DNA of 64,000 bases, taken from NCBI RefSeq assembly GCF_036323735.1, contig NC_086034.1, forward strand, positions 31,523,939-31,587,938. The letters run 5' to 3'. The DNA comes from Rattus norvegicus. Lineage: Eukaryota > Chordata > Mammalia > Rodentia > Muridae. Position 1 is the stretch's first letter. Each line of letters starts with the position of its first letter. The position numbers and the translations under genes are program-made. The notes under the pieces were generated by a model that worked only from the letters and a program-made list of their open reading frames with translations, was not told where the DNA came from and searched no databases. Shown in pieces: positions 50,201 through 61,100 of this stretch.

Positions 50201-51103
50201 GAGGGATTCACAAAGACACTTATCAGAGAATGATCAAATACAGTAGTCATAGATACTTCCCATACAGTGGTAGATGATGCAACCATTTTCTTAATGTTAG
50301 TCTTTCTCCAGCGGAGTGTAAACTTCCTTGTCATCCAGGAAGCTAAATGTTGCCATGTAAGTGAATTAAGGTTAAAGCTATACAAGCGGAAGCCATGTGT
50401 GAACACTCACAGGTCAATATATGAAAGAGTTTCTTAGAACTCTCGTGACTCCTTGCTAGATGAAAATCTCCCATTTGCATAGGTCACTGCTTGAGAAAGA
50501 AACTCTGAAACCTCTGGACTGCATGAACAATTCTTGGGTATTCAGAAGTGGAACTGTCTGACAAAATACAACACTTAAAAGAGGCAATACCTAGAGGCTT
50601 TCTACTTGTTAATATCGAGCTAAATGCACTCTCAGTATAATATCTTATATTTAAATATGCTTGGTAATAGCTGTGATAGAGTTATTGTAGTAACTGTAGG
50701 TGAACTGTAGGCTGTGGTAAGGACTCTGACCTTGAGCAATAAGAACATATAGTTCAACAACCTACATAAATTATAAAAATAGGAAACATTGAGAGAAGGA
50801 AAGATGAAAAGTTTTTCACAAATGAGAAAAGACATCTAAAGACTCCAAGATCGTGAGGAGCTAGAATATGTGTACAGAAGATTCAAAGATCATCCTTTAA
50901 AAGTAAGTACAGAAAATAAAATAAAATTTTGACCCAGATCATGAAAGCATCAAGACGAAAATTCAATAAGAACATAAAATGTCACTCTGAGTCAGATTCG
51001 TAAGATCTAAAAACCAACTCATCGTCTTATTGTTCAAGTTGAAAATAAAATGGTTTCTGGCAGAGAATGATGCCCTTTTTGAATATACAGCTCATAAGTT
51101 GAA
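47281..51103. other. Long intronic stretch without recognised gene
   Basis: AT-rich. The largest open frame is 135 codons on the minus strand (50406-49999). It shows no recognisable domain or codon pattern, so I do not call it a gene. A short A-rich stretch lies at 49760-49790. Confidence 0.4.
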
Positions 51104-51193
51104 GAAGCCTACTTCCTGTGAGAAGCCTACTTCCTGTGAGAAGCCTACTTCCTGTGAGAAGCCTACTTCCTGTGAGAAGCCTACTTCCTGTGA
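51104..51193. repeat. 18-bp minisatellite, five units, with ETS-type motifs
   Basis: Five perfect tandem copies of GAAGCCTACTTCCTGTGA. Each contains ACTTCCTGT, the reverse complement of ACAGGAAGT, a consensus-like ETS-factor site. Because 18 is divisible by 3, both strands stay open across the array (KPTSCE repeated on plus, GSRLLT on minus), which gives misleading short open frames of 64-67 codons. Confidence 0.97.
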
Positions 51194-51816
51194 GTACTGT
51201 GGTCACACAGGTAACAGCACATGAGATCATTTCAACGTAAGCAGGATTAAGAAAGAAATTCTAACAGGTACTAAAATAATCAGAGAAGGGTTATAGGCTT
51301 TCTATGAACCATGTTATATATAATAAGTAAAATACATGTGGCATATATGCCTAGATATAAATTCCAATGATGATATTGATTTTATATGTTTTCTGTACAT
51401 ATTTAAAGATACATACATATAAAAATGTTATGTATATTATCATAATATAACAATATATTGCAGTATAAACATATATAGACTACATATTCCTATGTAAAAA
51501 ATATTACTTACACAAGAAGAAACAATATACCATATAGCTAATTTTGAAATAACTAGAAGTTAATAGACAGTAAAATGTTTCTTTTTTGCTTCGCAATATG
51601 TCTATTAGGATGAGTACCTAACAGATATTAACTAAATGGTCACCAGCAAAGAAGAGTTCTCAACAAAGAGACTCACATGATGCCAGTTTCAGAATTTGAT
51701 AAGTTGAAAACTACTCTCTAGTTGTTTACTTTATCCTGTGATACTGGACCTGAGAAACATCAACCCTAAATCCCTACTGGAAGTGCAGAGTCCTGGTGGA
51801 GTCAGAGGGAAGAATA
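51194..51816. other. Unassigned intronic sequence
   Basis: Very AT-rich (TATATA and CATATA stretches around 51310-51500). No gene. Confidence 0.4.
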
Positions 51817-51908
51817 GGGATGTGGAGGTGTTAACAGAGCCATGAATGGGGATGTGGAGGTGTTAACAGAGCCATGAATGGGGATGTGGAGGTGTTAACA
51901 GAGCCATG
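51817..51908. repeat. 32-bp minisatellite, 2.9 units
   Basis: Units 51817-51848 and 51849-51880 are identical, and 51881-51908 is a 28-base partial copy. Each begins GGGATGTGGAGGTGTTAACA and ends CAGAGCCATG(AATG). Confidence 0.95.
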
Positions 51909-52454
51909 GCCCAATTAGGATTCAGGTGACCGGAGTTCAGATACTGGAAAGAATGAGTCCTTACTGATTTATTGGCCACAAAGTAGCCATGTTACTCTAT
52001 TACTTCCTTTGAAAAATCTATTGATTTTCTGCAGATTAAATCTCTTTGCCATTTAAACAATATGAATACTAGACCCATATTAGTATGGCTTCTCTATAGC
52101 CCTCCACATACTCTGACCTGCAAATGTGTTCCTAATGGTAAAACGGCTCCTAAGAACTAAACAGGGCCATTATCATCAAAGTGAAACAATGAAAAGAACA
52201 CACTAATGAAATGGTAAGAAATTAACAGTTTTCTCAGGGGAAAGTATGATCTTGACAGTAATAAAATAGAAGCAATGGGGGTCAAGAAGTAGAGCTCAGT
52301 AGCACAGCATACATTTAACCTCTGTTGGAACCTGGGTTCAATATCTGAAAGTGAGTTCATACATACACACAGTTGTGCACACACCATTCACACAGTCGTG
52401 TATGCCCACAGATACAGACACATAATTATGAACATTTACATTTGCATTAGACAT

Positions 52455-52812
52455 ATCCTGCGGTTGTTTGAATGAGAATAGCTACTATAAGATTATGCAT
52501 TTAAAATAGTGTTTCCCAGTTGGTGAACTGCTTTCAACGGTTAGACACTGAGCCTTGTTTGAGTAGGTATATCAGTGGGGATGGGATTAGAAGTTTCAAA
52601 CGTCATTTCAAATGCCATTCCCAGGAAGTGCTATCTCTCTGCTTCCTGCTTGTAGATCTAGCTCTAAGCTCTCAACATGCCTGCTAGCACACTCCTAGCG
52701 TGATGGCCATGGCCTCTAACCTTGTGGAACCATGAGCACCAAGTTAAACACTTGCTTTTGTAAGTTGCTTGGTCAAGGTATCTATTACAGCAATAGAAAA
52801 GTAACTATGACA
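52455..52812 (+). mobile_element. LTR-like rodent interspersed repeat (family uncertain)
   Basis: Shows the order GTTGTTTGAATGAGAATAG, CCCAGTTGGTGAACTG, CTCTGCTTCCTGC, CATGCCTGCTAGC, GTGATGGCCATGGCCTCTAA, TTTTGTAAGTTGCTTGGTCA and an AGCAATAGAAAAGTAACTA end. I recognise this as a common rodent repeat, probably a MaLR-like LTR, but am not sure of its database name. Confidence 0.6.
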
Positions 52813-54164
52813 TCAGTTATTATGATGGTATTCCTAAACAGACTAACAATTAACTATGTAAACTTATCCAAATTATTAACGTTTCATAATGCTCCCTAAT
52901 TTTATGTAGGTTAGATACTATTGCAAAGAAAAGTTGTAGAACTCAGCTACTAAACACAGGGCTGCATCAGTGAAGAGCCCACCAATACGCTAAAGTTGTA
53001 CCCGATACTCAAGATCACAAGACTGCCTCACTAACCTGAAAGCTACAGACAGCTGACAGAGTCTTTTTAAATATGTTTTTTTCATATGTATAAACACAAA
53101 AACTTTAAGTGACACAGGGCCGAAAGTACATAGGCAAGTCAGTTGTTTTATTGACTCCCTAACAAAATACAATGCTACAACTGGAACACTGAGTCTCTGG
53201 AGCCCAGGAAAGATTCCTCATTGTAAACCATCATGTCTCCACTGAACCATATATTCAAGAACCTCAGCTCAGAGGAAAAAGTGGACTGAAAGGAAAGTGG
53301 AAGATACGGAAGGTTTATTTACTCCTCGATAACCCTATTCTGCTACTTTTTTACGAAATAAAACGATCACTGATAAGCCTCAGAGACACTTGAGCCTTTG
53401 AGCTAAAGATGCCGTGTCATCAGAACAAAAATGCCATGTGTGTTATATTGTTTAGAGTTTCTCACATGTCCTTTAGTTGTACATTAAATTCTTAAATGGA
53501 ATGGAAGATTCTGCTATTGCCAGTGAACATTAACAGTTACTTAAGTAATAGTTATAGACCAAAACTTTATTTTGGACTTTTTACAACATCAATGGTAATA
53601 ATTTCTTGAAACAAGTCAAAAATGAGATTCATGTAATTTTTGAAACATAAATTTAATTCTGATAAAGCTTAGAGTTTCAGTTTAAAGGTGAAATCTTGAC
53701 TTTCTTCTATGGTTTACTAAAATTATCATAGCCACATGAATTTCTTTTCCTATGCTTTTATTGTACTCCTTCCAATGAACAGTACTTAAAGGTCCCTCAT
53801 AATTTCTCTTTGCTGTCACTTTTAATTAACACAGGTACGTCAGTGAAATCAAAATATATAGACTTGATGACAGTATTACATTATGTGTCCCTGAGTTCTT
53901 CATTGGTTTACAAATTCTTCACTTCCTTATCACAGGATAAGGTTGTGTTTTAATTGAATTTATGGGACATAAAAGCCTAAAATGTCTTATATATCAGCCA
54001 TTTGAGCTAATGGCTCTGTTTCCTCTTTATCGTCTCAATGTATATGAAAGAGTGAGATAGGAGATTACTTTTTGGTCCAGCTCTAGGACAAACCAATGGT
54101 ATTACCCAAATTCTTCCACTGAGGAAACATGTGTAATTAATATTACAACCCGACAGTGCTTGTA

Positions 54165-54194
54165 AAATAAAAATAAAAATAAATAAATAAATAA
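54165..54194. repeat. (AAAAT/AAAT)n simple repeat
   Basis: A-rich tetra/pentanucleotide repeat, possibly the tail of a decayed retroelement. Confidence 0.85.
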
Positions 54195-56992
54195 GGATTC
54201 ATCCAGTATGTCTAAAGAATATATCCTATTGAAAGAAGTGTAAGGATTTTTATGATGTTTTTAACTTTAATTTTAATTCTCCTCCCTCTCTATTGCCCTC
54301 CCCAACCTCTGTGTGTACCCCCTCTCTGGGTACGTGTATCTGCCTGTTTGTCTGTCTGTCTGTTAGAGATTGAACTTTGGTCTCTTGCATAGCAGACCTG
54401 AGGCCCCTTACATTATTTTAAATTCCTATAAACATATCTTGAATATACCGGTTCTATTTAGTAGTCTTCTAATGTCTTGACTTCTGTTAAAATCTTAGGT
54501 GAATTTAAGCTTTAATTTTCTCCCTAAAATACAGGAATTAAAGACCCTGCTAGAATGTTACTCTAAATGATCTTTAAAGGAATAAAAGTTTCCTGTGTTA
54601 TAAAATTGTATTTGTATAGGTAAAGAAGGCAAGGAATATAACACCATAAAATGTTTCATGCAAATTGATACTATAAAGTGGCCAAAAGTATTCAAAGTTT
54701 TTCCTTTATTAATAATATTCATGCTCATCTTTCCTTTAGTTTCATTCTTTTTCTTGAATTTTACTAAAGAAATTGTTGCCATGGGTGTTCTATTCCTCAT
54801 CTTTAAAGATTTACTACAACCTGTGTATGTATGTATATAAATTTACATTTAAATACATTTAAAATATATATTAAAAACAAATGCTAATTTCTTGTTCTAA
54901 AATACAATTCAAATGTTGGCATGGTTGAACCTGCAAGGGGTTACTTGTAAAATGATATTAGCTTTATAGGAAAGAAAATAAGAATTAATTCCACTACTTA
55001 TCATCCCTGATAATTAATTACACGGAAGAATCATGTTTTCTAAGTTATGTCAATTTTCTTTTTATGAAAGAAGCATAGAGAGAATTTGCCTAAGTTCCAT
55101 TTTGCTTATGAGAAGAGTCTCCGATGTCCTTGTCTGTTTGCCTTTCTTTCATGTGAGCACAGACACAGATGATTTTAGATAGGAAGCTCAAACGGAATAT
55201 TAGAGATGTCTAAAAGACAGAATTCACATCACAGACAATGCCTAGAACCATGTGCTTGCACCTGAAATGAGCCTGAGCTATGAGCCCCCTTTGCACTGAT
55301 CAAAATGCTAGGGAATGATCTGCCACTGGAAGAAAGCTATGAAGAAAGACACCAGTGTTTTTGGTGGCCTGCACAAGGTTGTAGGTGATTTGCTCTGAGT
55401 GCTGAATGGAAGCCCCACTGGCAATTCTCATTTCATTTTCTATAAGGAGCAACAGGTATATAAAGGTAAAATGCAATCCTAGTGCTTTTTATCTCCCTGC
55501 CTGCTCAGAGTGATCTTCATAAACGTAACTCTTTTCCTACCATGGCTACTCTAAAATGACTTAATTTGTTTTAATAAATCAGTTGCATTTTATATGTTGC
55601 ATATATGAAAATGCATATATATTATGTTATATCTGAAAACCTTCTACATCAATTTACATTTTTTGATGGACTTTTCTAGGGAAAGCACATCTCCCCCCCT
55701 CGCCCCAGCATAATATGGTAGACACACTCTGTTTCTATTGAAGTTTGGTGCATGAGTCCTAGAAGATTTGCATTTAGAGAAGCCACCTCAGCTTGTCGAA
55801 ACTCAAATGCTCACATGATGAACAAAAGTCCACTGCTTTCTCTTACTATTAAATCAATTTAACGAAAACCAGAGACCCCTGAGACAGACAAGATTTCAAA
55901 TGTGTTAGACATACCTAAATTTCATTTTTAAAGATAGGAGTTATTCAATAAATATCTGTCAATATTGGAAGTACTGTTCAAACACTGCCATAATTTTCAA
56001 CACTTCTTTTCTCGAATAAGGACATGATAAATAGCAATTCTCTCCTGGTACAAAATATGTTTGCTTACTTCAGGCTGTACTTAATATTAGTGTTACTTAA
56101 AGCAGGGACATAAGATTTCTGCAGTTACAAGAGTAAAGAACATTCATTTAGCAAACATCGTGCTGTTCACATTTCATTCATAAAGCAGAATTGAGTCCTG
56201 TAATAAGAACGAGCGCAGTCATTTCCCATGCTGTATATACATGCCGAGTATCATCTAGATTTACATTCAAACCAGAGTCCCATTTCTTCACAACTTCTCT
56301 GTGAGATTTCCCTTGCCAGTTTACTTTACAGAGACGTGATGGGAGAGGTGAATGATGCATCTAGGATGAGAATGAGTCCAAGCCTCCATTTGTTTTCCTA
56401 ATCATGAGAACTCGAGCTAATCGAAGTTAACTCACAGCCTGAGAAAGCACTCATGATTGACTCAGAGAGGCAGTTCCACAAATGGCATTACAAGGCTAGA
56501 CAAGGAATATGAAACACTGCCAATTCTCAAACCCCTGGGTTTCACGGGGAGGGCTAAGGATAGGACTCAGAGATCAGAATGATCTCCCGGACGGGCATCA
56601 GCAGAGTTCAAAGCTCTGGGCACAGCAGCAAATATTCTCCTAAGACTCTATTCAGATCAGGTGTGGGTGACTAGTCCTGTCTATTGGCTCCAGGCAAATA
56701 AATGTGGGAGTCTCTAAAGCTGCTGGCTTTTAAAGAGCTCTTTAGAAAATCTCCCAAGGGATTCAACAGTTTAACTCTTTCATTGCTGCTCCAATTCCTC
56801 CCCATAACCCCAGTACACACAAGACCCAAGAGTTCCAGGGTAAGTGAATGTAGAAATAGAATCCGATGAACAGTTTTTACGTAATCAGCAGCGTTTCAAC
56901 TTCTGTGGACTGAGGCTGCCAAACAACCTCCCACCCTGAGAGAGCAGGCATTTATAAATGTTACATCTTTATACCTCCTCCCTCAAATTCCT

Positions 56993-57005
56993 TAATGGGC
57001 CATTA
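56993..57005. promoter_or_regulatory. Inverted homeodomain-like half-site pair
   Basis: TAATGG, one base, CCATTA: two TAAT/ATTA cores as an inverted repeat about 410 bp into the intron from the Spock3 exon. Binding is inferred from motif only. Confidence 0.3.
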
Positions 57006-57412
57006 GTAAGGAGATCGATCCTAGTTACTTTATAGCCAGGCAACAGCACAGGCACCCCGCCGTGTTTACTAGTGCCAGAAACACCATTCAAAAGTTGAGA
57101 AGGTTGCAGTAGCTACTTCGCAAACCTTTGGGGCAAAAAAATTGGGGCAAGGTGAGATGGAAAGGGGGAAGAGAAAGAACCTGGTGTGACCTAACTCAGA
57201 AGCATATATGAGGAGCAAAGCCCTACTTAAGCTATCTGGAGGAAAGGAAGTGAAGACTACTAAGTTCTACAGCCACAGGCTACAAGCGTTATCACCCCAA
57301 CTACCCCCCACCCCCTTGTTCCTTAGAAAACCTAACCCCTTCCCATCCCTGTCGGTCACAGCAATTGCCAGCTCTGGAACTAAACGCGCGTGGCTGGAGA
57401 TGGGTGCGCATC

Positions 57413-57418
57413 ACTTAC
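57413..57418 (-). other. Spock3: Splice donor of Spock3 first coding exon
   Basis: On the minus strand the exon ends ...CGAGAC and is followed by GTAAGT, a perfect consensus for intron positions +1 to +6. The protein similarity to testican-3 also breaks here, so reading ends with FRD in phase 0. Confidence 0.88.
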
Positions 57419-57607
57419 GTCTCGGAATTTGTTCCACTGTCCGACTTCCTTGTCATACTGAGAGACTGTGGTGAGCCATTGTTTTTCATCCAGAAAATTA
57501 CCGCCGTCCGACCGCCCCCCGGCCACAGCCACCGCCGCAGCAGCTGCAAGAGTCTGGCTGCACCAAGCCGCTGCACACACACACAATAAGGCTGACACCT
57601 TGAGCAT
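57419..57607 (-). CDS. Spock3: Spock3 (testican-3) first coding exon
   Basis: Testican-3 is a secreted, brain-enriched heparan-sulfate proteoglycan of the SPARC/testican family, with an N-terminal testican region, Kazal/follistatin-like, EF-hand and thyroglobulin domains. This exon encodes only the first 63 residues. It begins MLKVSALLCVC, followed by an alanine-rich hydrophobic stretch (residues 4-29) that fits a secretory signal peptide. The testican signature follows: NFLDEKQWL (38-46), then TVSQYDKEVGQWNKFRD (47-63). I match these to Spock3 rather than Spock1 or Spock2 from knowledge of the family; no search was run. The ATG at 57607-57605 is chosen because family members start MLKV; an in-frame GTG lies five codons upstream and an in-frame TGA at 57646-57644. 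The start context is weak (C at -3, C at +4). The exon ends in phase 0 directly before GTAAGT. The rest of the protein lies on later exons beyond the left side of the window. Confidence 0.93.
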
Positions 57608-57647
57608 CTGGGAAGGAGACACAACCAGGGGTAGGAAGCGGTGTCAG
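57608..57647 (-). other. Spock3: Candidate splice acceptor abutting the Spock3 start codon
   Basis: On the minus strand, CTGAC (branch-point-like, adenine at 57644) is followed by a pyrimidine-rich tract ending TGTCTCCTTCCCAG at 57608, and the next base is the A of the ATG. The distance from branch adenine to AG is 36 nt, within the normal range. If used, the whole 5' UTR comes from one or more upstream exons. Possible donors upstream on the minus strand are CAAG|GTGATG (GT at 57879-57878) and GTGAGT at 57778-57773. The alternative is that the acceptor is not used and exon and 5' UTR are contiguous. Confidence 0.5.
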
Positions 57648-58011
57648 AGACTGGGTGCGAAGATGGGGGCGACCCTGGAAGGCATGCATCAGCGAGGACG
57701 GGTTAGAGAGAAGGGGAGACGAGCAGGGACAGGGATGTCCCCTTCCAGGAGGCTTCACCCCCAAACCAGGGCACTCACACACACGCAGACCCAAGGGAGA
57801 AGAAGAAGGGGGTCTAAGGGAGGAAGCCCCAAGCAACGAGAGTCCCAGCGGCCAGATAAAACGCTTGCCGGCCCATCACCTTGCTGGGAGCGGGCACGGA
57901 GCTCGCAGCTCCTGATGGAAATGCAGCCTGGCTCTGGCAACTCGCTTCTCGCTGGAGCTGCTGCACGCGCCGCCGTCTCAGCCGTCCACTCAGCTCCCTG
58001 CGCCCGGCGCT

Positions 58012-58031
58012 CCCCCCATCCCACCCTCCCC
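58012..58031 (-). promoter_or_regulatory. G-quadruplex motif in the Spock3 CpG island
   Basis: Read on the minus strand from 58031: G4, A, G3, T, G3, AT, G6. That is four G-runs with loops of 1, 1 and 2 nt, the tight-loop pattern that forms stable quadruplexes. It lies on the coding strand of Spock3 near the probable transcription start. Confidence 0.6.
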
Positions 58032-58125
58032 GCGCCTATCCCTCGCCAGCTCCCCTCGCTTCACCCCTCCCTCCCCCACCTCCTTCCTCCCCTCCTCCTA
58101 TCCCACCTTCCTCTCCCTGAATCCC
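58012..58125. repeat. Polypyrimidine/polypurine tract at island edge
   Basis: The plus strand is almost entirely C and T for over 100 bases (CCTCC, CCCTCC and TTCCTCC runs), with only scattered A and G. The minus strand is G/A-rich. Such tracts are common at TATA-less promoters and can bind GA- or Sp1-type factors. Confidence 0.6.
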
Positions 58126-58150
58126 AGCTGCAGCAAGTTCCGGATGCAAA

Positions 58151-61100
58151 GCCTGGCTGGAGCCAGAGGATGCAGTAGACTCCTCGCCTAGGAATCCTTT
58201 GCTTTCTAACCTCTTGCCTCCAGAAAAGGTTCCCATGTTCCAGGCACAGCCTGCTCATTCTCTCTTCTCTTGGATTGAACGCCGGCTCAGCACTGTATCT
58301 CCCTCTCTGCTGCTCCTGTTCTTCAATTTCAAGGGTGGTGAGGCAGCTATGAGAAAAGAGATCAGAAGAAAACTTTACGCATCACGGAGTGAGAATCCAT
58401 GGGACTTTGCTCTGAACCTGAACTCAGCTCCTCCTTCCTAAAAACCATCATATGGCCTTGGGCAAATTCTTCAGTAACTGAAAATGTGTGCTCTCAACTT
58501 CTGGATTATTTCAGAGCCAAACTCTCTCTTAAGGTTTGGCAGGCAAAGTGTTTGATTTCACCAACATGCTATGCTCAGCGCACACAACCCATTTCTCCGT
58601 TCTAAAAGTCTCTCCAGTAGCTGTGGTGTATGCTACAGTCCTTGAAGCAAAGTTAAACTATATAAATAAGACATCTATGTCAACCTTCTAAATATGAGCA
58701 AACATCTTTGAGGCCCTAGGCATGATGTTGTACTTCAAACTTCCACTGGTGACATAAACATTTGCCTCCCCAAATCTATTCTCCATTATTAACAAAAGGG
58801 AAAATACTAGAATTCACACCCTGTGCAGAGCCCCATGAAGAAATTCTTTTCCTTGTACTTACAGGAAGCAGGTTAACTAAGCAGGGTATGTCAATTGAGA
58901 GATTTCTGGAAACCAGAAGACCACAAAAGTTTAGCCATCTGTATTGAATTATACATGTAGGGCAAGCTAGACCTCCCCAAGCTACGGTCTTTGTAAATTT
59001 CAGTATTCTGTAAAATCCAGGAGAGAGATCGTCATTAGAATAGTAGCAACAGCTACTCTCCATAGTCGGAACTCTTTGTTCTCACTCGTCTCATAACTTT
59101 TAGATCACATTTTAAAGAAATGAAACAGATCATTCTTAATTTCTAAATTTAAATAGAGAATCCAAGCAAATGTTGTTATGAGCATGGATGAAAAAAAGTG
59201 AAAATTTTAACGTAGAAAGGAAATATTTTCTCTTTCCTGCCACAAGAAAAAAAATGGAGAAAGTTATTACAAATCTACAATTATAGTTGACAGAAGTGTT
59301 GATTAATATCAAAGATGCATCAAAGAATTTTGAGAACAGTATCATACAGTAGTTCTACATACTATTTCTAGATACTGAGTTTGTTTTGTTACAGGCAAGC
59401 TCAGCCTTTCTGAGTTTTTATTTTATATATCATGAAGAGGTGGCTGACCCACCCCCAAATGCCTCTTCTCTCTGCTCCCGGGTTTAACCTTTCTACTTCA
59501 AAATTTGAGGACTTACATGCTGTCCTCTTAAGTCAATAAGAATGTTCCATCATGATTTAAAATGCTAGGTGTTTTTTGTTTTGTTTTGTTTTTAATTTAA
59601 AGGTGATGACCTTAAACCTCAGGTACAATGCTGACATACAGCACAAGTCAGGAATCTTTAAAATGAACTGATCTTCTAAAATTTGTAACTTTTCTCTAAA
59701 TATGACATATTATGAAGGATCATCCTCAGCATCATACATGTCAACATGTATGATAACATGCATAACATGCATGATAACATACCATGTGAACATAGAATTT
59801 CATGATCACTGTTGATGTATAGAAGCACACCTATTTTATCACGTTTTCATGCACACATATGAATTTGTATTACATGTGTGTATATGGTTTATTTCCAATT
59901 GGAACATATTTATGAAACTTACCAAGCAAGCCTAGCTTTTACTGACACTGAACAGGGTGGAAAAACTGCTGAATGAAAAGCAATGACTGCTTTGTCCATC
60001 TTGAAACGAAGCTCCTTCGAATGAAAGTCACAAACCAAGTCTGACAGTGGAATAGTATTTCTAGGAAAATTAAATTCTTTAGGCTTAACTCAGAAGAGGT
60101 GGAGGCCACCTTCTCCTTGAGGTGATCTGGCACCTCCCTCCTTCCCCATCACTAGCAGAGACTCTTAAACATCTGCCAGTCACTGCTATTGTCTACTCTC
60201 ACAGTGAGAATGAAAGTCCACTAAGTGTGATGTTATTAATCACAGCAAACTCTTTCCCTCAGTTCTCTGTATTACTGAGTATCTGGGTCTTCAAAGAGCC
60301 TGCTTTCAACATTTAATAGTCCTAAGAGTATTCACACTCCAGTTAACACTTTAGTTATCTGCTAACACCTCTGTGGGGATTAATTGAAAGCTTGCTAGGA
60401 GCAAAACACAACAGGGAGCCAGAGGGGAGGGGTAATAAACGGGAGGTAGGATGTCAGGAAGACAGTTAGGAGACCTGCAAGTTGAGGTGGGTGGGGACAT
60501 AGGGGAGTACTTCTGGAATTGCTTCCCAGTTTTATGGAGAACCTGTTTCCGGAATCAGAGAGCTAAAAATAAAACAGCCTAGGGTAGTGTATGGGGAGTG
60601 GAAAACAGTGAGTGACAGGACTGGGACTTGATTTTTGTATTTATGATCATACTTCACAAAACGATAACCCACAGGAAGGAAAGGTTATCAAGCCACCAGC
60701 CCCTTATTCTGTCATTCTGACACCTCATTTATATAGATAATGGGAAACTTTGACTGGGGTCACTAAGAATTTAAGGCTTGCATAAGTATGTCTTGATAAT
60801 TTTATTCTTTCACTGGTGAATATCTAGTTGCTTAATCTAGTTACTAAATGTTTCAGTATTTTAAAAACTCATCAAATCCTCTTCTTCCCTGTGTCTTCTA
60901 ATCTTGTTTTGGGATTTACTACAGTTCTACAAAGTCTACAATGGCATGGGGACCACTTCAAATGCATTAGGACCTGTGAAGAGTTTATATGAATTCCATT
61001 TGTGCAAGGGTACACAGAGACACACACAATCTCACATAACGTTTTTGGTCAGCTTCTATTAAAAGACACATCTGTGGTGTTTAGCTCTCATTAGACCACA

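Larger units (their letters stand above)
52813..57349. other. Intronic sequence up to the Spock3 CpG island
   Basis: No gene recognised. It becomes less AT-rich to the right of about 56100, where conserved regulatory sequence is plausible: an AP-1-type TGACTCA at 56458-56464 and an inverted homeodomain-like pair at 56993-57005. A simple AAAT repeat lies at 54165. Confidence 0.4.
1..57418 (-). other. Spock3: Spock3 first coding intron (partial, left end outside window)
   Basis: Everything leftward of the donor at 57418 is intronic by inference from gene orientation. No second coding exon was recognised in the minus-strand open frames; the next testican-3 exon is expected to encode the DDYF-containing segment. 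An exon of some 50-60 bp could be missed by eye. The other features below 57.4 kb lie within this intron. Confidence 0.75.
57350..58150 (-). promoter_or_regulatory. Spock3: CpG island and probable Spock3 promoter/5' UTR region
   Basis: CpG-dense, GC-rich stretch in otherwise AT-rich sequence, with many CpGs between 57385 and 58035 (for example around 57500-57535 and 57965-58035). It overlaps the first coding exon and extends upstream of it in the direction of Spock3 transcription. No TATA box was seen on the minus strand upstream. A dispersed, TATA-less start site in about 57900-58150 is an inference. The long plus-strand open frame across the island starts with GTG and looks like a by-product of GC-rich composition. 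Confidence 0.75.

Noticed and set aside
49999..50406. 135-codon minus-strand open frame
   Set aside because: No domain, signal or family recognised; composition is that of AT-rich intron; no splice, promoter or pseudogene hallmarks were convincing.
51027..51230. Open frames on both strands encoding KPTSCE or GSRLLT repeats
   Set aside because: They are by-products of an 18-bp tandem repeat whose length is a multiple of three.
57468..58178. 236-codon plus-strand open frame across the CpG island, antisense to Spock3
   Set aside because: It starts with GTG rather than ATG, is low-complexity (Pro, Ser, Arg, Ala), has no recognisable domain, and GC-rich islands have few stops in any frame.
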